Positions 33,474 through 40,048 of a stretch of 40,048 bases of DNA are shown piece after piece. Source of the stretch: Pseudomonadota bacterium (lineage in GTDB: Bacteria > Pseudomonadota > Gammaproteobacteria > Burkholderiales > Rhodocyclaceae); contig JAGTRS010000035.1 in assembly GCA_018262195.1 (NCBI GenBank), positions 1 through 40,048 on the forward strand, written 5' to 3'. Positions within the stretch are counted from its first letter, which is position 1. Each line of letters opens with the position of its first letter. Both the position numbers and the translations under genes were made by a program. The notes below the pieces were generated by a model. It did not search any database and had not been told where the DNA came from. It was given only the letters and a program-made list of their open reading frames with translations.

Positions 33474-35865
33474 CGCTAGCCTCGACAGTTTCCTCGATTG
33501 GTACGGTGAAATGGAAGACGGTACCACCTTCGCGCCGTGGCTCTACCCACAGGCGTCCCTGGTGGAACTCGATAATGGAACGGCAGATCGCCAGGCCGAT
33601 ACCCATGCCTTCCGGTTTGGTCGTGTAGAAGGGGGCGAAGATCTTTTCGATATCTTCCTCGGCCAGTCCGTGCCCCTGGTCGGTGACCGTGATTTCGAGC
33701 ATGCGCTCATCGACCAGTTTGGCCTGCAAGGTTAGCTGGCGGCGGTCGAACGGGACATCGTTCATCGCCTCGATGCCATTCTTGACCAGGTTGAGCAGCA
33801 CTTGCTCGATCATGATGCGATCAACCACGATGCGTGGCAGGTTCTCCGGAAGATCGACAATGATCTGCGTGCCGGTACGCTGGGCCTCGATGTCGGCAAA
33901 GGCCCGGGTTTCATCGACCAGTTCTTCGAGGGCGATCGGCTGGCGGTTCGGGTCACCTTTCTTGACCATGTCGCGCATGCGGCGAATGATCTTGCCGGCC
34001 CGTTCAGCTTGGCTGGAGGCCTTCTGCATGGCCGCCAACAGGTCGTCCAGGCGGTAGTTGCCGGCCTGCATGCGCTTGACGCAGCCGGCGCAGTAGTTGG
34101 CGATGGCCGATAGCGGCTGGTTCAGCTCGTGGGCCAGCGACGAAGCCATTTCGCCCATGGTGATCAGGCGCGAGGTCTGTTCAAGGCGCTTCTGCTGTTG
34201 CAGATTGACTTCCTCGATGTGCTTCTTGTCGGTGATGTCGGCCCCGATCTGGACGCGTACCGTACGGCCATCGACCCAGCGGATGGCGCGTTCGTGCAGG
34301 TGGTACCAGTGGCCGGACAGGAGGTGCTGGATTTCACCATCGAACAGTTCGCAGGGCAGTTCATCGGTGCCAATCTGCTGTGGGTCCCTAATCAGCAGTT
34401 CCGGATTGGGCCGGCAGGGCGCGGTGACCAGGGCCGAGTCGCGGCCAACGGTGTCAAAACCGAAAATGTTCTGGAAGGCCCGGTTGGCAAAGAGAATTTC
34501 GCCGGTCTGCACATCGGCAACGTGCACCGCCGAGTCGAGGCCGTCGATGACGGTGACGAAGCGTTCATGGGCGCGCTCCAGTTCAACGCGGACCCGCTTC
34601 GGCTCGGTGATGTCGTTCATCGAGGCCATCCAGCCGATCTGCTGGCCGTCGGTGCCGATCAGCGGCGAGAAGTAGAGGCGGACGTCAAAACGCTCGCCGC
34701 TCTTGCGCATGATGCGCATCTCGAAGCCGCTGGCCGGTGCCTGCCCGGCCAGTGCGGTGTCGATGTTGTGTTTCAGGCGATCAAATTCTTCTGGCGGCCA
34801 GTAGGGGTAGGGCGGCTTGATGCCAACCAGTTCGCTCTCGTCGAAGCCCGTCATCCGGCAGAAGGCGGCGTTGACGAAGGTGATGCGTCCATCGAGGTCG
34901 ATGGCGCGCAGGCCGGTGATCAGCGACTGCGACATGGCTTGGCGGAAGGCGTAAGCGGCGCGCAGTTCTTCTTCGGTGGCAGCGCGGTGCTTGGCGTGCC
35001 GGCGTAACTGGATCAGGGTGATGGTGGCAATCAGGGTCAGGATGATGATCAGGCCGGCTGGAACGAAGGGGAGCCAGGCGCCGCCAACTCGATAGGCCAC
35101 GATATTCAGGCCGAGGCGGTTGTTGGGCAGTTCGAGGCTGATGGTGCCGGAGAGCTGGCGATCGGTTGGCTTGACTGACGAGTTGCTGAAAAGCTCGCGA
35201 TTTTCGGCATCGACGACCGTCAGACTGTAGCGGGTGGTGAAAACGGTGGGCAGCGTCGCGCGGAGCAGGGTTTCCAGCGACTGCAAGGCAATGAAGGCGC
35301 CGATATCGGCACTGCCGCGCTGCACCGGCAGGATGATGTCGTGGGCGGGGCGCTGGTTTGGGTCACGATAGTCAGGCGAGACCACCGTGCGCCGCACGCG
35401 CAGGGCTTCCTGCAGTGCGGCCAGTCGTACACCCGTCAGTTGCTCGCCGACGAAGGTGGCCGTCGACTCATTGGGTGCGACCCATTCGACCTTGCCATCG
35501 GTATCGACCCAGATGATGGCCTGGATTTCAGGGGCATCACGTACATAGCGCGAGGCCTTGACCTGAAACGACTCGTAGGTCAGTTGCTTGAATTCCTGCT
35601 CGCGGCCCAGCTCGCCGAGGAAGTCCTGGTGGGCGTGCAGGCGGTTCTCGATGGTCCGCTCCGCCCAGTGCATGTCCCCCTCAAGCGCCGAACGGGCCGT
35701 GTCCAGTTCCCGCCATTGCAGCAGGCCGGTCAGGACCAGCATGGCCAGTGCAAAGACGCCAATGGCCGCATAGGGAGCAAGCCAAAGCCAGGTGTGCCTG
35801 GGCTGGGCGGAAGGGGGGCGCATGAGCATGGGCAAATTCTTCGCTTCCGGCGCGGCTTCTGCCAT
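33466..35865 (-). CDS. PAS-domain sensor histidine kinase
   Basis: A 799-residue membrane sensor kinase. Transmembrane helices flank a periplasmic domain of about 230 residues (about 55-290), which has no family I can name. Two PAS domains follow (about 310-430 with LDGRITFVNAAFCRMTGFDE, and about 440-555 with GEILFANRAFQNIFGFD). The HisKA dimerisation helix holds the phospho-acceptor His579 in SLAHELNQPLSAIANY. The ATPase domain has the N box (NLVKNGIEAM), G1 (TDQGHGL), F box and G2 (GMGIGLA). HELNQPL is typical of the FixL/DctB-like group. It pairs with the overlapping response regulator. The neighbouring lrgAB genes are upstream on the same strand, separated by a palindrome. No haem-type PAS histidine was identified. 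Confidence 0.94.
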   Translation of the reverse strand: MAEAAPEAKNLPMLMRPPSAQPRHTWLWLAPYAAIGVFALAMLVLTGLLQWRELDTARSALEGDMHWAERTIENRLHAHQDFLGELGREQEFKQLTYESFQVKASRYVRDAPEIQAIIWVDTDGKVEWVAPNESTATFVGEQLTGVRLAALQEALRVRRTVVSPDYRDPNQRPAHDIILPVQRGSADIGAFIALQSLETLLRATLPTVFTTRYSLTVVDAENRELFSNSSVKPTDRQLSGTISLELPNNRLGLNIVAYRVGGAWLPFVPAGLIIILTLIATITLIQLRRHAKHRAATEEELRAAYAFRQAMSQSLITGLRAIDLDGRITFVNAAFCRMTGFDESELVGIKPPYPYWPPEEFDRLKHNIDTALAGQAPASGFEMRIMRKSGERFDVRLYFSPLIGTDGQQIGWMASMNDITEPKRVRVELERAHERFVTVIDGLDSAVHVADVQTGEILFANRAFQNIFGFDTVGRDSALVTAPCRPNPELLIRDPQQIGTDELPCELFDGEIQHLLSGHWYHLHERAIRWVDGRTVRVQIGADITDKKHIEEVNLQQQKRLEQTSRLITMGEMASSLAHELNQPLSAIANYCAGCVKRMQAGNYRLDDLLAAMQKASSQAERAGKIIRRMRDMVKKGDPNRQPIALEELVDETRAFADIEAQRTGTQIIVDLPENLPRIVVDRIMIEQVLLNLVKNGIEAMNDVPFDRRQLTLQAKLVDERMLEITVTDQGHGLAEEDIEKIFAPFYTTKPEGMGIGLAICRSIIEFHQGRLWVEPRREGGTVFHFTVPIEETVEASDE

Positions 35866-35895
35866 TGGTACTTACCCTACCTGGTGGTCTGCTGC

Positions 35896-36032
35896 GCAGT
35901 TCGCGGAACGGAATGAAAGCGCCCGATTTGTATTCCTGGCTCGGCGCGAACCGCAGCGATAGCCGAAGCTATCGCGAGGATGAGCAACAACGCCAGGGAT
36001 GCAAAGACAAGCTTTCATGTTTCGCGAACTGC
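35896..36032. repeat. Long imperfect palindrome between lrgB and the histidine kinase gene
   Basis: Three nested arm pairs: GCAGTTCGCGGAACGGAATG onward at 35896-35920 with the matching arm GCTTTCATGTTTCGCGAACT onward at 36011-36032; TTTGTATTCCTGGC (35927-35940) with GCCAGGGATGCAAA (35992-36005); and the apex GCGATAGC-CGAA-GCTATCGC (35956-35975). The middle is less well paired. The 137-base unit fills most of the 178-base gap after the lrgB stop (36044) and before the kinase start (35865). There is no U-tract of terminator type and no ORF. It looks like a dispersed palindromic element (REP/BIME or MITE-like) or an mRNA control hairpin. Confidence 0.65.
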
Positions 36033-36043
36033 GATGCAGGCCA

Positions 36044-36760
36044 CTATAACCAGGCAGCGATGCTGGGCACGAGCAGGGCAGTCAGGGCGCCGTTCATGCC
36101 CATGGCCAGCGCGGCGAAGGCGCCACTCTGTTCATTGACCTGAAAGGCCCGGGCGGTGCCGATACCGTGCGAAGCAATGCCGATGGCAAAGCCGCGGATG
36201 GCCGGATCGCGCACCTTGATGGCATCGAAAACGTAGCGTGCCCCAACGGCACCGAGAATGCCGGTGACGATGACCAGCACGGCAGTCAGCGATGGAATGC
36301 CGCCGATCCGCTCGGCGATGCCCATGGCAATGGGCGTCGTTACCGACTTGGGGGCGAGCGACAGTTGCGTCGAGGTGCTGGCGCCGAGCAGGCGAGCGAC
36401 CATGACGGCTGAAATGATGGCGGTCAGGCTGCCAGCAAACAAACCGGCAATTACTGGCAGCAGCATCGAGCGTACCCGTTTGAATTGCGTGTAGAGGGGG
36501 ATGGCCAGCGCGACGGTGGCCGGGCCGAGCAGGAAGTGCACGAATTGGGCGCCGGCGAAGTAGGTTTCGTAACTGGTGCCGGTCAGGGTCAGGAAAGCGA
36601 CCAGAACAGCGACCGCGATCAGCACCGGGTTGGCCAGTGGGTTATTGCCCGAGCGCTGGTAGATCCAGAAAGCGCCCTGATAGGCGAGCAGGGTGATGGT
36701 CAGGCCGAGCAGTGGCGAGGCCGAGAGATAGACCCAGATCTGAGTGATGTCCTGCGTCAT
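36044..36760 (-). CDS. lrgB: LrgB-family membrane protein
   Basis: A 238-residue protein with six to seven hydrophobic helices of the LrgB/CidB family. Typical segments are YFAGAQFVHFLLGPATVALAIPLYTQFK (in part QFVHFLLGPATVALAIPLY) and LAPKSVTTPIAMGIAERIGG with a highly conserved SHGIGTARA near the C-terminus (IGIASHGIGTARAFQVNE). With LrgA it affects murein hydrolase activity and autolysis in Gram-positives; in other bacteria members export small organic acids such as glycolate. The ATG overlaps the lrgA stop (ATGA at 36757-36760), so the pair is coupled. The role in this organism is inferred from family only. Confidence 0.9.
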   Translation of the reverse strand: MTQDITQIWVYLSASPLLGLTITLLAYQGAFWIYQRSGNNPLANPVLIAVAVLVAFLTLTGTSYETYFAGAQFVHFLLGPATVALAIPLYTQFKRVRSMLLPVIAGLFAGSLTAIISAVMVARLLGASTSTQLSLAPKSVTTPIAMGIAERIGGIPSLTAVLVIVTGILGAVGARYVFDAIKVRDPAIRGFAIGIASHGIGTARAFQVNEQSGAFAALAMGMNGALTALLVPSIAAWL

Positions 36761-37116
36761 TGCGCTTCTCCTGTGGGCTTCGGCGTGCGCAGGCAGAGCT
36801 TCATGACCAGTGCGGTGACGACCAGCGTGGCCAGCGTGCTGATCAGCAGCGACAGCACCAGTGGCAGCCATTCATCGGCGACGCGATGCAGATGCACCAT
36901 GATGCCCGTGCCGGCCGGCACGAACAGCAGGGACAAGTGTTGCAGCAGATTCTGGCTGGTTGTCTGCAGTTCGGGTTCCGGGCCGCCGCGCAGCATCAGC
37001 GCGACGAACAGGAAAAGCATGCCGAGCACCGGGCCGGGAATCGGCAGCGAAAGGCCGCGGGCCAGGACTTCGCCAAGCAGTTGAAAGATGAGTAGTTGAG
37101 TCAGTGCGGACAGCAT
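36757..37116 (-). CDS. lrgA: LrgA/CidA-family holin-like membrane protein
   Basis: A 119-residue protein with four hydrophobic segments. The LrgA/CidA signature LGEVLARGLSLPIPGPVLGMLFLF (in part LSLPIPGPVLGMLFLF) and the later LLFVPAGTGIMVHL are both present. The family forms holin-like oligomers with LrgB. It is the first gene of the pair; a dyad of the sequence TCTATTGC/GCAATAGA lies about 30 bases upstream of its ATG. It is transcribed on the same strand as the nucleoside-recognition gene, whose stop is 106 bases upstream. Confidence 0.9.
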   Translation of the reverse strand: MLSALTQLLIFQLLGEVLARGLSLPIPGPVLGMLFLFVALMLRGGPEPELQTTSQNLLQHLSLLFVPAGTGIMVHLHRVADEWLPLVLSLLISTLATLVVTALVMKLCLRTPKPTGEAQ

Positions 37117-37146
37117 GGGGCAGCGCTCCAGTAAACAGACCTGAAG

Positions 37147-37175
37147 TCTATTGCTTAGTCATGGTCTGCAATAGA
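37147..37175. promoter_or_regulatory. Perfect dyad upstream of lrgA
   Basis: TCTATTGC (37147-37154) and GCAATAGA (37168-37175) form a perfect 8-base inverted repeat around a 13-base spacer. It lies in the 106-base gap upstream of lrgA (start 37116, minus strand). The AT-rich arms and a spacing near one and a half to two helical turns would suit a dimeric regulator such as a LysR-type protein, which controls cidABC in other bacteria. No such regulator gene is in the window. Confidence 0.45.
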
Positions 37176-37222
37176 TGGCAAAACGTCTATGGATTTTTTA
37201 CTAGAAGTATCGACTTGGCGCT

Positions 37223-38161
37223 TCAGGCGAGTAGTGCGTGGCCTAGCGTGCGCAGGGCAATGCCGACGCAGGCGCCGATGGCGGCTGGTTTCCAGACGGC
37301 AGCGACGCGCCGGCCGGCAGAGATCAGCACGGCAACGCCGGGCAGATCGAAGGGCGAGATCAGGAAGCCGGCACTGGCGTTAAGCAATTCGACACTGACC
37401 TGGCCGGCCCGGCGCATGTCGTCCATGACGCCCATCATTGCCGTGCCTCCGGCCAGATACTTGGTCAGCGCCGGCAGGATCAGGATCGGGTCAATGCCGG
37501 CCAGCGCCAGCAGCGGCGTCAGCCAATGGGTGATCAGGTCGATGGCACCGAAACGCTTGAGGGCGGTGACGGCAACCAGGGACAGCACCAGCATCGGGAT
37601 AGCGCCGACGGCGATCTTGAAGGCCTCGGCACCTGCCCGGTTGATCACGTCGAGCACACCCTTGGCGCTCTCGGCCACCGGGTGGTGCAAGGTTTCATCG
37701 AGCTGCGCTTCGTCGGCCGAGAGGTGGCGGCCGAACAGGTAATAGGTGGCGGCCGCCGCAGCCAGTCCGCCGAGCACCGAAAAGATCAGGGTTGGGCCAA
37801 ACTGCAGGCCCATGGTCAGCATCGGAAAGGCGGCGTTGGCCTGTGCCATCGCAAAGACCATGGCCAGCGTTGCGGCGAGGTGGCGATCGGAGGTGCCGCG
37901 TTGTTCCATCATGGTCAGGGTGGCCATCGGGGCGGCAAAACTGACGAAATTGATCTGCAGGGCAGCGAATACCCCGAGGCCGGTCAGCCCGAAGGGGCGC
38001 AGGGCTGGTGCCAGCAGGGCGACGACCCGATCCAGTGCGCCGCGCGCTTCGAGCAGGCGCATAAGCGAGAGCATGACGATCATCACCGGCAGCAGGACAA
38101 AAAGCGAAAGCTCGACCGCAGAGCGGCCGGCCTTGAGGATGATGTCGATCAGGATTTCCAT
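37223..38161 (-). CDS. Nucleoside-recognition (Gate) domain membrane protein
   Basis: A 312-residue integral membrane protein with about eight hydrophobic helices and two copies of the Gate/nucleoside-recognition domain, related to spore maturation proteins SpmA/SpmB and found in many non-sporulating bacteria. Conserved segments are the N-terminal VLLPVMIVMLSLMRLLEARGALDRVVALLAPALRPFGLTG (in part LLEARGALDRVVALLAPAL), SFAAPMATLTMMEQRGTSDRHLA, and the later ILILPALTKYLAGGTAMMGVM. Members have been linked to nucleoside or metal transport, but a substrate has not been established. It lies upstream of lrgAB on the same strand with its own start at 38161, adjacent to the divergent DUF2789 gene. 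Confidence 0.85.
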   Translation of the reverse strand: MEILIDIILKAGRSAVELSLFVLLPVMIVMLSLMRLLEARGALDRVVALLAPALRPFGLTGLGVFAALQINFVSFAAPMATLTMMEQRGTSDRHLAATLAMVFAMAQANAAFPMLTMGLQFGPTLIFSVLGGLAAAAATYYLFGRHLSADEAQLDETLHHPVAESAKGVLDVINRAGAEAFKIAVGAIPMLVLSLVAVTALKRFGAIDLITHWLTPLLALAGIDPILILPALTKYLAGGTAMMGVMDDMRRAGQVSVELLNASAGFLISPFDLPGVAVLISAGRRVAAVWKPAAIGACVGIALRTLGHALLA

Positions 38162-38266
38162 GGTTCTATTGATGCCGGCTGACTTTGGGGGGAACTGTCC
38201 GGCCGGGCGGGACTCTATCGTTAGGGATAGGTCTTAGCTTGTCGGTATTCAGCAAGGAGCGCAATC

Positions 38267-38500
38267 ATGGATTTCCATCATCACAGCCTGCCTGACCTGT
38301 TCGAGCAACTTGGCTTGGTGGCGGAGGTGCCTGCGCTCGAACACTTCATCGAACACCACCGTCCGCTGCCAGCGGCCATGCTGCTGGCCGATGCGCCTTT
38401 CTGGTCATTAACTCAGGCCTGTTTTCTGCGCGAGGAATTGCTGGTCGACGCTGATTGGGCCGAGGTGGTCGATGATCTGAACTCCCGCCTGCATAGCTGA
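38267..38500 (+). CDS. DUF2789-family small protein
   Basis: A 77-residue soluble protein matching the DUF2789 family: MDFHHHSLPDLFEQLGL at the start, then FIEHHRPLP, and the strongly conserved LADAPFWSLTQACFLREELL followed by DADWAEVVDDLN. The length is usual for the family. No biochemical role is known. AAGGAG (38252-38257 region) precedes the ATG. It is divergent from the Gate-protein gene and convergent with the DUF3334 gene. A possible hairpin at 38496-38536 (GCTGAAC with GTTCAGC) begins at the stop codon but lacks a clear U-tract. Confidence 0.88.
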   Translation: MDFHHHSLPDLFEQLGLVAEVPALEHFIEHHRPLPAAMLLADAPFWSLTQACFLREELLVDADWAEVVDDLNSRLHS

Positions 38501-38536
38501 ACTGCTTGCCCGCTTTGGCTGGGCGTACCGTTCAGC
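38496..38536. terminator. Possible terminator hairpin after the DUF2789 gene
   Basis: GCTGAAC (38496-38502) pairs with GTTCAGC (38530-38536), and inside it GCCC pairs with GGGC. It starts within the stop codon of the DUF2789 gene and lies 18 bases before the convergent gene's stop at 38555. There is no strong T-run on either strand, so termination is only possible, not clear. Confidence 0.35.
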
Positions 38537-38554
38537 GTGATGCTTGTTGTTAGG

Positions 38555-39238
38555 CTACATGCCCAAAGACTTGAGCAAGTCGTCGTGTTCGTCGGACTTC
38601 ATTTCTTGCGGAGCTGGCGTGGCGGCTGCATTAGCTTGCGCGATCAGTTCATCCGGATCCGGCGCCTCGCGAGCCTCGAAATCGTTCAGCTTGATGAACT
38701 CGGTCCGGTCCATTGCCAGTTCAAGGTAGAAAATGTTGTTGCGGCCGGTGAAGAAGGTGACACGGCGAGCTTCTGGCTGATCGAGATTGGTATCGACGCT
38801 GAGCATCACTTGCTTGTTGATAACCAGCATTTTTGGCTGATTCTGCGTTATATGGGTCTGCAGTTCGCGCGCCACGGTGCCGGTGAAATCACCGACGATC
38901 TGGTTCATCAGTTCGCCCATCACGTTGCTGACTTCATCTGCGTTGTGAGTGCTGGCTAGTTCTTCCTTCGCCATGCCCATATGCAGCATGTAGCTCTCGT
39001 AAAGTTCCATGGCGGCCTGGGCCGAGAAGTTGATCACGACAAGTCCGGAAAAACCGCCATCGAACAGTACAAAGCAGCCAATGTCCGGTTTCAGGCAGGT
39101 CTTGGTAATGCGCTGGACCATGCCGGAGTAGTGGATGTTGCTCTGGGTGGCGATGGTCAGGACTTTGGTCACTGAATTGCACAGGCTGCGCAGGATGTCT
39201 TCGGTGCCGAATACGGCGGGGGATTCTTGCATGCTCAT
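38555..39238 (-). CDS. DUF3334-family protein (CheX-like)
   Basis: A 227-residue soluble protein of the DUF3334 family. The N-terminal FGTEDILRSLCNSVTKVL, ITKTCLKPDIGCFVLFDGGFSGLVVINFS (in part TKTCLKPDIGCFVLFDG), and the helical NADEVSNVMGELMNQIVGDFTG closely follow a CheX/CheC-type fold with the E-x2-N motif seen in phosphatases such as CheX. A central beta segment, QPEARRVTFFTGRNNIFYLELAMDRTEF (in part RRVTFFTGRNNIFYLELAM), is the family's best-conserved part. The C-terminus is Ala/Pro-rich. ATG 39238 is preferred; the frame extends upstream over the aceB terminator. If it is a receptor-phosphatase-like protein it would link to chemotaxis, but no biochemical test is known to me. Confidence 0.85.
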   Translation of the reverse strand: MSMQESPAVFGTEDILRSLCNSVTKVLTIATQSNIHYSGMVQRITKTCLKPDIGCFVLFDGGFSGLVVINFSAQAAMELYESYMLHMGMAKEELASTHNADEVSNVMGELMNQIVGDFTGTVARELQTHITQNQPKMLVINKQVMLSVDTNLDQPEARRVTFFTGRNNIFYLELAMDRTEFIKLNDFEAREAPDPDELIAQANAAATPAPQEMKSDEHDDLLKSLGM

Positions 39239-39351
39239 GGTTTCGCGATGGTCCGGACATAAACGAATGCCGATATGTACCACATAGTCCGTGATCAGCG
39301 GTGAAATTTGGCGCTGGGTCGGGTTACGTGGCACTTGCTTGGAGTCCAAAA

Positions 39352-39379
39352 AAAGCGCCGGGGGATCGCCCGGCGCTTT
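39352..39379 (-). terminator. Intrinsic terminator of aceB
   Basis: Read on the minus strand, AAAGCGCCGGG pairs with CCCGGCGCTTT in an 11-bp perfect stem (plus-strand arms 39369-39379 and 39352-39362) with a 6-base loop, followed by a run of seven T. It lies about 27 bases beyond the aceB stop and just upstream of the DUF3334 gene. Confidence 0.9.
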
Positions 39380-39405
39380 GGTGCTGCCTTTGTTTCTGCT
39401 TCTGC

Positions 39406-40047
39406 TTACGCCATTGCTTCGTACAGCGGCAGGGTCAGGAACTCCGGGTATTCCGGCGTCAGAGACATTTCGTCGAAAATCACGGCTGCCTGGTCGTAGC
39501 TTGCGGTGTCTTCGCCTTGAGCGGAGACGAATGCCTTCACCTTGGCCAGCTCTTCGGCAATCATCGGGCGGACCATTTCAACGGTGACCTTGCGGCCGTC
39601 GTCGAGGATGCCCTTCGGCGAAACGACCCACTGCCAGACTTGCGAGCGGGAAATTTCGGCGGTGGCGGCGTCTTCCATCAGGTTGTGGATGGGCACGCAA
39701 CCGTTGCCGGCCAGCCAGGAGCCAAGGTAGTGGATGCCAACGTTGATGTTGTTGCGCAGGCCGGCTTCGGTGATTGGGGTTTCCGGACGGAAGTCGAGCC
39801 ACTGGGCCGGGCCGAAGTTGCCTTCCACTTGCTTTTCCCACTGGTTCGGCTTGTCGCCGAGGACCTTGACGAACTCTTCCATGGCGATGGGCACCAGACC
39901 CGGGTGAGCCACCCAGCCGCCATCAAAGCCGTCGTTGGCATCGCGGGTTTTGTCGTGACGGATGCCGGCCAGCGCCTTTTCGTTGGCAACCGGGTCGTTC
40001 TTGATCGGGATCAGGGCCGACATGCCGCCCATGGCCGGGGCGCCGCG
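39406..40047 (-). CDS. aceB: Malate synthase A, C-terminal part (cut by window edge)
   Basis: The frame is open to the window's right edge; only the last 213 or so residues (of about 530) are visible. The fragment contains RGAPAMGGMSALIPI, DANDGFDGGWVAHPGLVPIAMEEF (in part GGWVAHPGLVPIAMEEF), the C-terminal helical plug with NNINVGIHYLGSWLAGNGCVPIHN, and the family tail FLTLPLYEAMA. The conserved SRSQVWQW segment holds residues near the catalytic Asp/Ser of malate synthase A. It condenses glyoxylate and acetyl-CoA to malate in the glyoxylate bypass, which AceK on this window controls. No aceA lies in the visible part; it would be upstream, outside the window. Confidence 0.94.
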   Translation of the reverse strand, partial: RGAPAMGGMSALIPIKNDPVANEKALAGIRHDKTRDANDGFDGGWVAHPGLVPIAMEEFVKVLGDKPNQWEKQVEGNFGPAQWLDFRPETPITEAGLRNNINVGIHYLGSWLAGNGCVPIHNLMEDAATAEISRSQVWQWVVSPKGILDDGRKVTVEMVRPMIAEELAKVKAFVSAQGEDTASYDQAAVIFDEMSLTPEYPEFLTLPLYEAMA

Positions 40048-40048
40048 C

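Noticed and set aside
1..40048. CRISPR array, tRNA/rRNA genes, insertion sequences, prophage
   Set aside because: No regularly spaced repeats, cloverleaf sequences, transposase or integrase reading frames were seen on either strand.

Overview
The window is a chromosomal segment of a Gram-negative, high-GC betaproteobacterium, most likely a Rhodocyclales member of the Dechloromonas/Azonexus kind. That placement is inferred from gene content: Sox thiosulfate oxidation, flavocytochrome c, several chemoreceptors, AceK, and a monomeric beside a homodimeric isocitrate dehydrogenase. It was not tested by a database search. Genes are densely packed with many overlapping stop/start codons. No tRNA, rRNA, CRISPR array, insertion sequence or prophage was seen, and no gene-free stretch exceeds 300 bases. 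The longest gaps are about 150 to 220 bases and are described individually.

Layout. (1) 1-4250, plus strand: end of a chemoreceptor, then cheD1-cheR-cheD2-cheB with overlapping ends and an HDOD-domain gene; this is the adaptation half of a chemotaxis operon. A bidirectional terminator follows. (2) 4322-13808: sulfur oxidation. fccB and fccA (sulfide dehydrogenase) read leftward. They are divergent from an ArsR-type regulator followed by soxC-soxD-soxY-soxZ-soxA-soxX-soxB and a periplasmic rhodanese. Convergent to these are yeeE (probable thiosulfate/sulfur carrier) and, upstream of it, a chemoreceptor with almost no periplasmic domain. (3) 16265-24888: NADPH and TCA/glyoxylate control. pntAA-pntAB-pntB (transhydrogenase) and aceK read leftward; monomeric icd and homodimeric icd read rightward. 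(4) 25036-29083: two uncharacterised genes, a TrmH-family methyltransferase, a small membrane protein, murI and a class III CoA-transferase. (5) 29098-35865: a Cache-domain chemoreceptor, a TonB-like protein head to head with an exported ankyrin protein, a small conserved gene, and a PAS histidine kinase/FixJ-type regulator pair. (6) 36044-40048: lrgAB, a nucleoside-recognition (Gate) membrane protein, a DUF2789 protein, a DUF3334 (CheX-like) protein, and the end of malate synthase aceB.

How they work together: fccAB plus a complete soxCDYZAXB set should oxidise sulfide and thiosulfate to sulfate in the periplasm, feeding electrons to cytochromes. YeeE and the rhodanese probably handle thiosulfate or sulfane sulfur. 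AceK, the two IDHs, AceB and the transhydrogenase sit at the isocitrate branch point and NADPH balance.

No wholly new multi-gene system is evident. The least explained features are structured non-coding elements: a roughly 122-base imperfect palindrome between soxY and soxZ, twin hairpins between soxZ and soxA, a canonical terminator between soxX and soxB, and a roughly 137-base palindrome between lrgB and the kinase gene. Together these suggest post-transcriptional control within otherwise ordinary operons.
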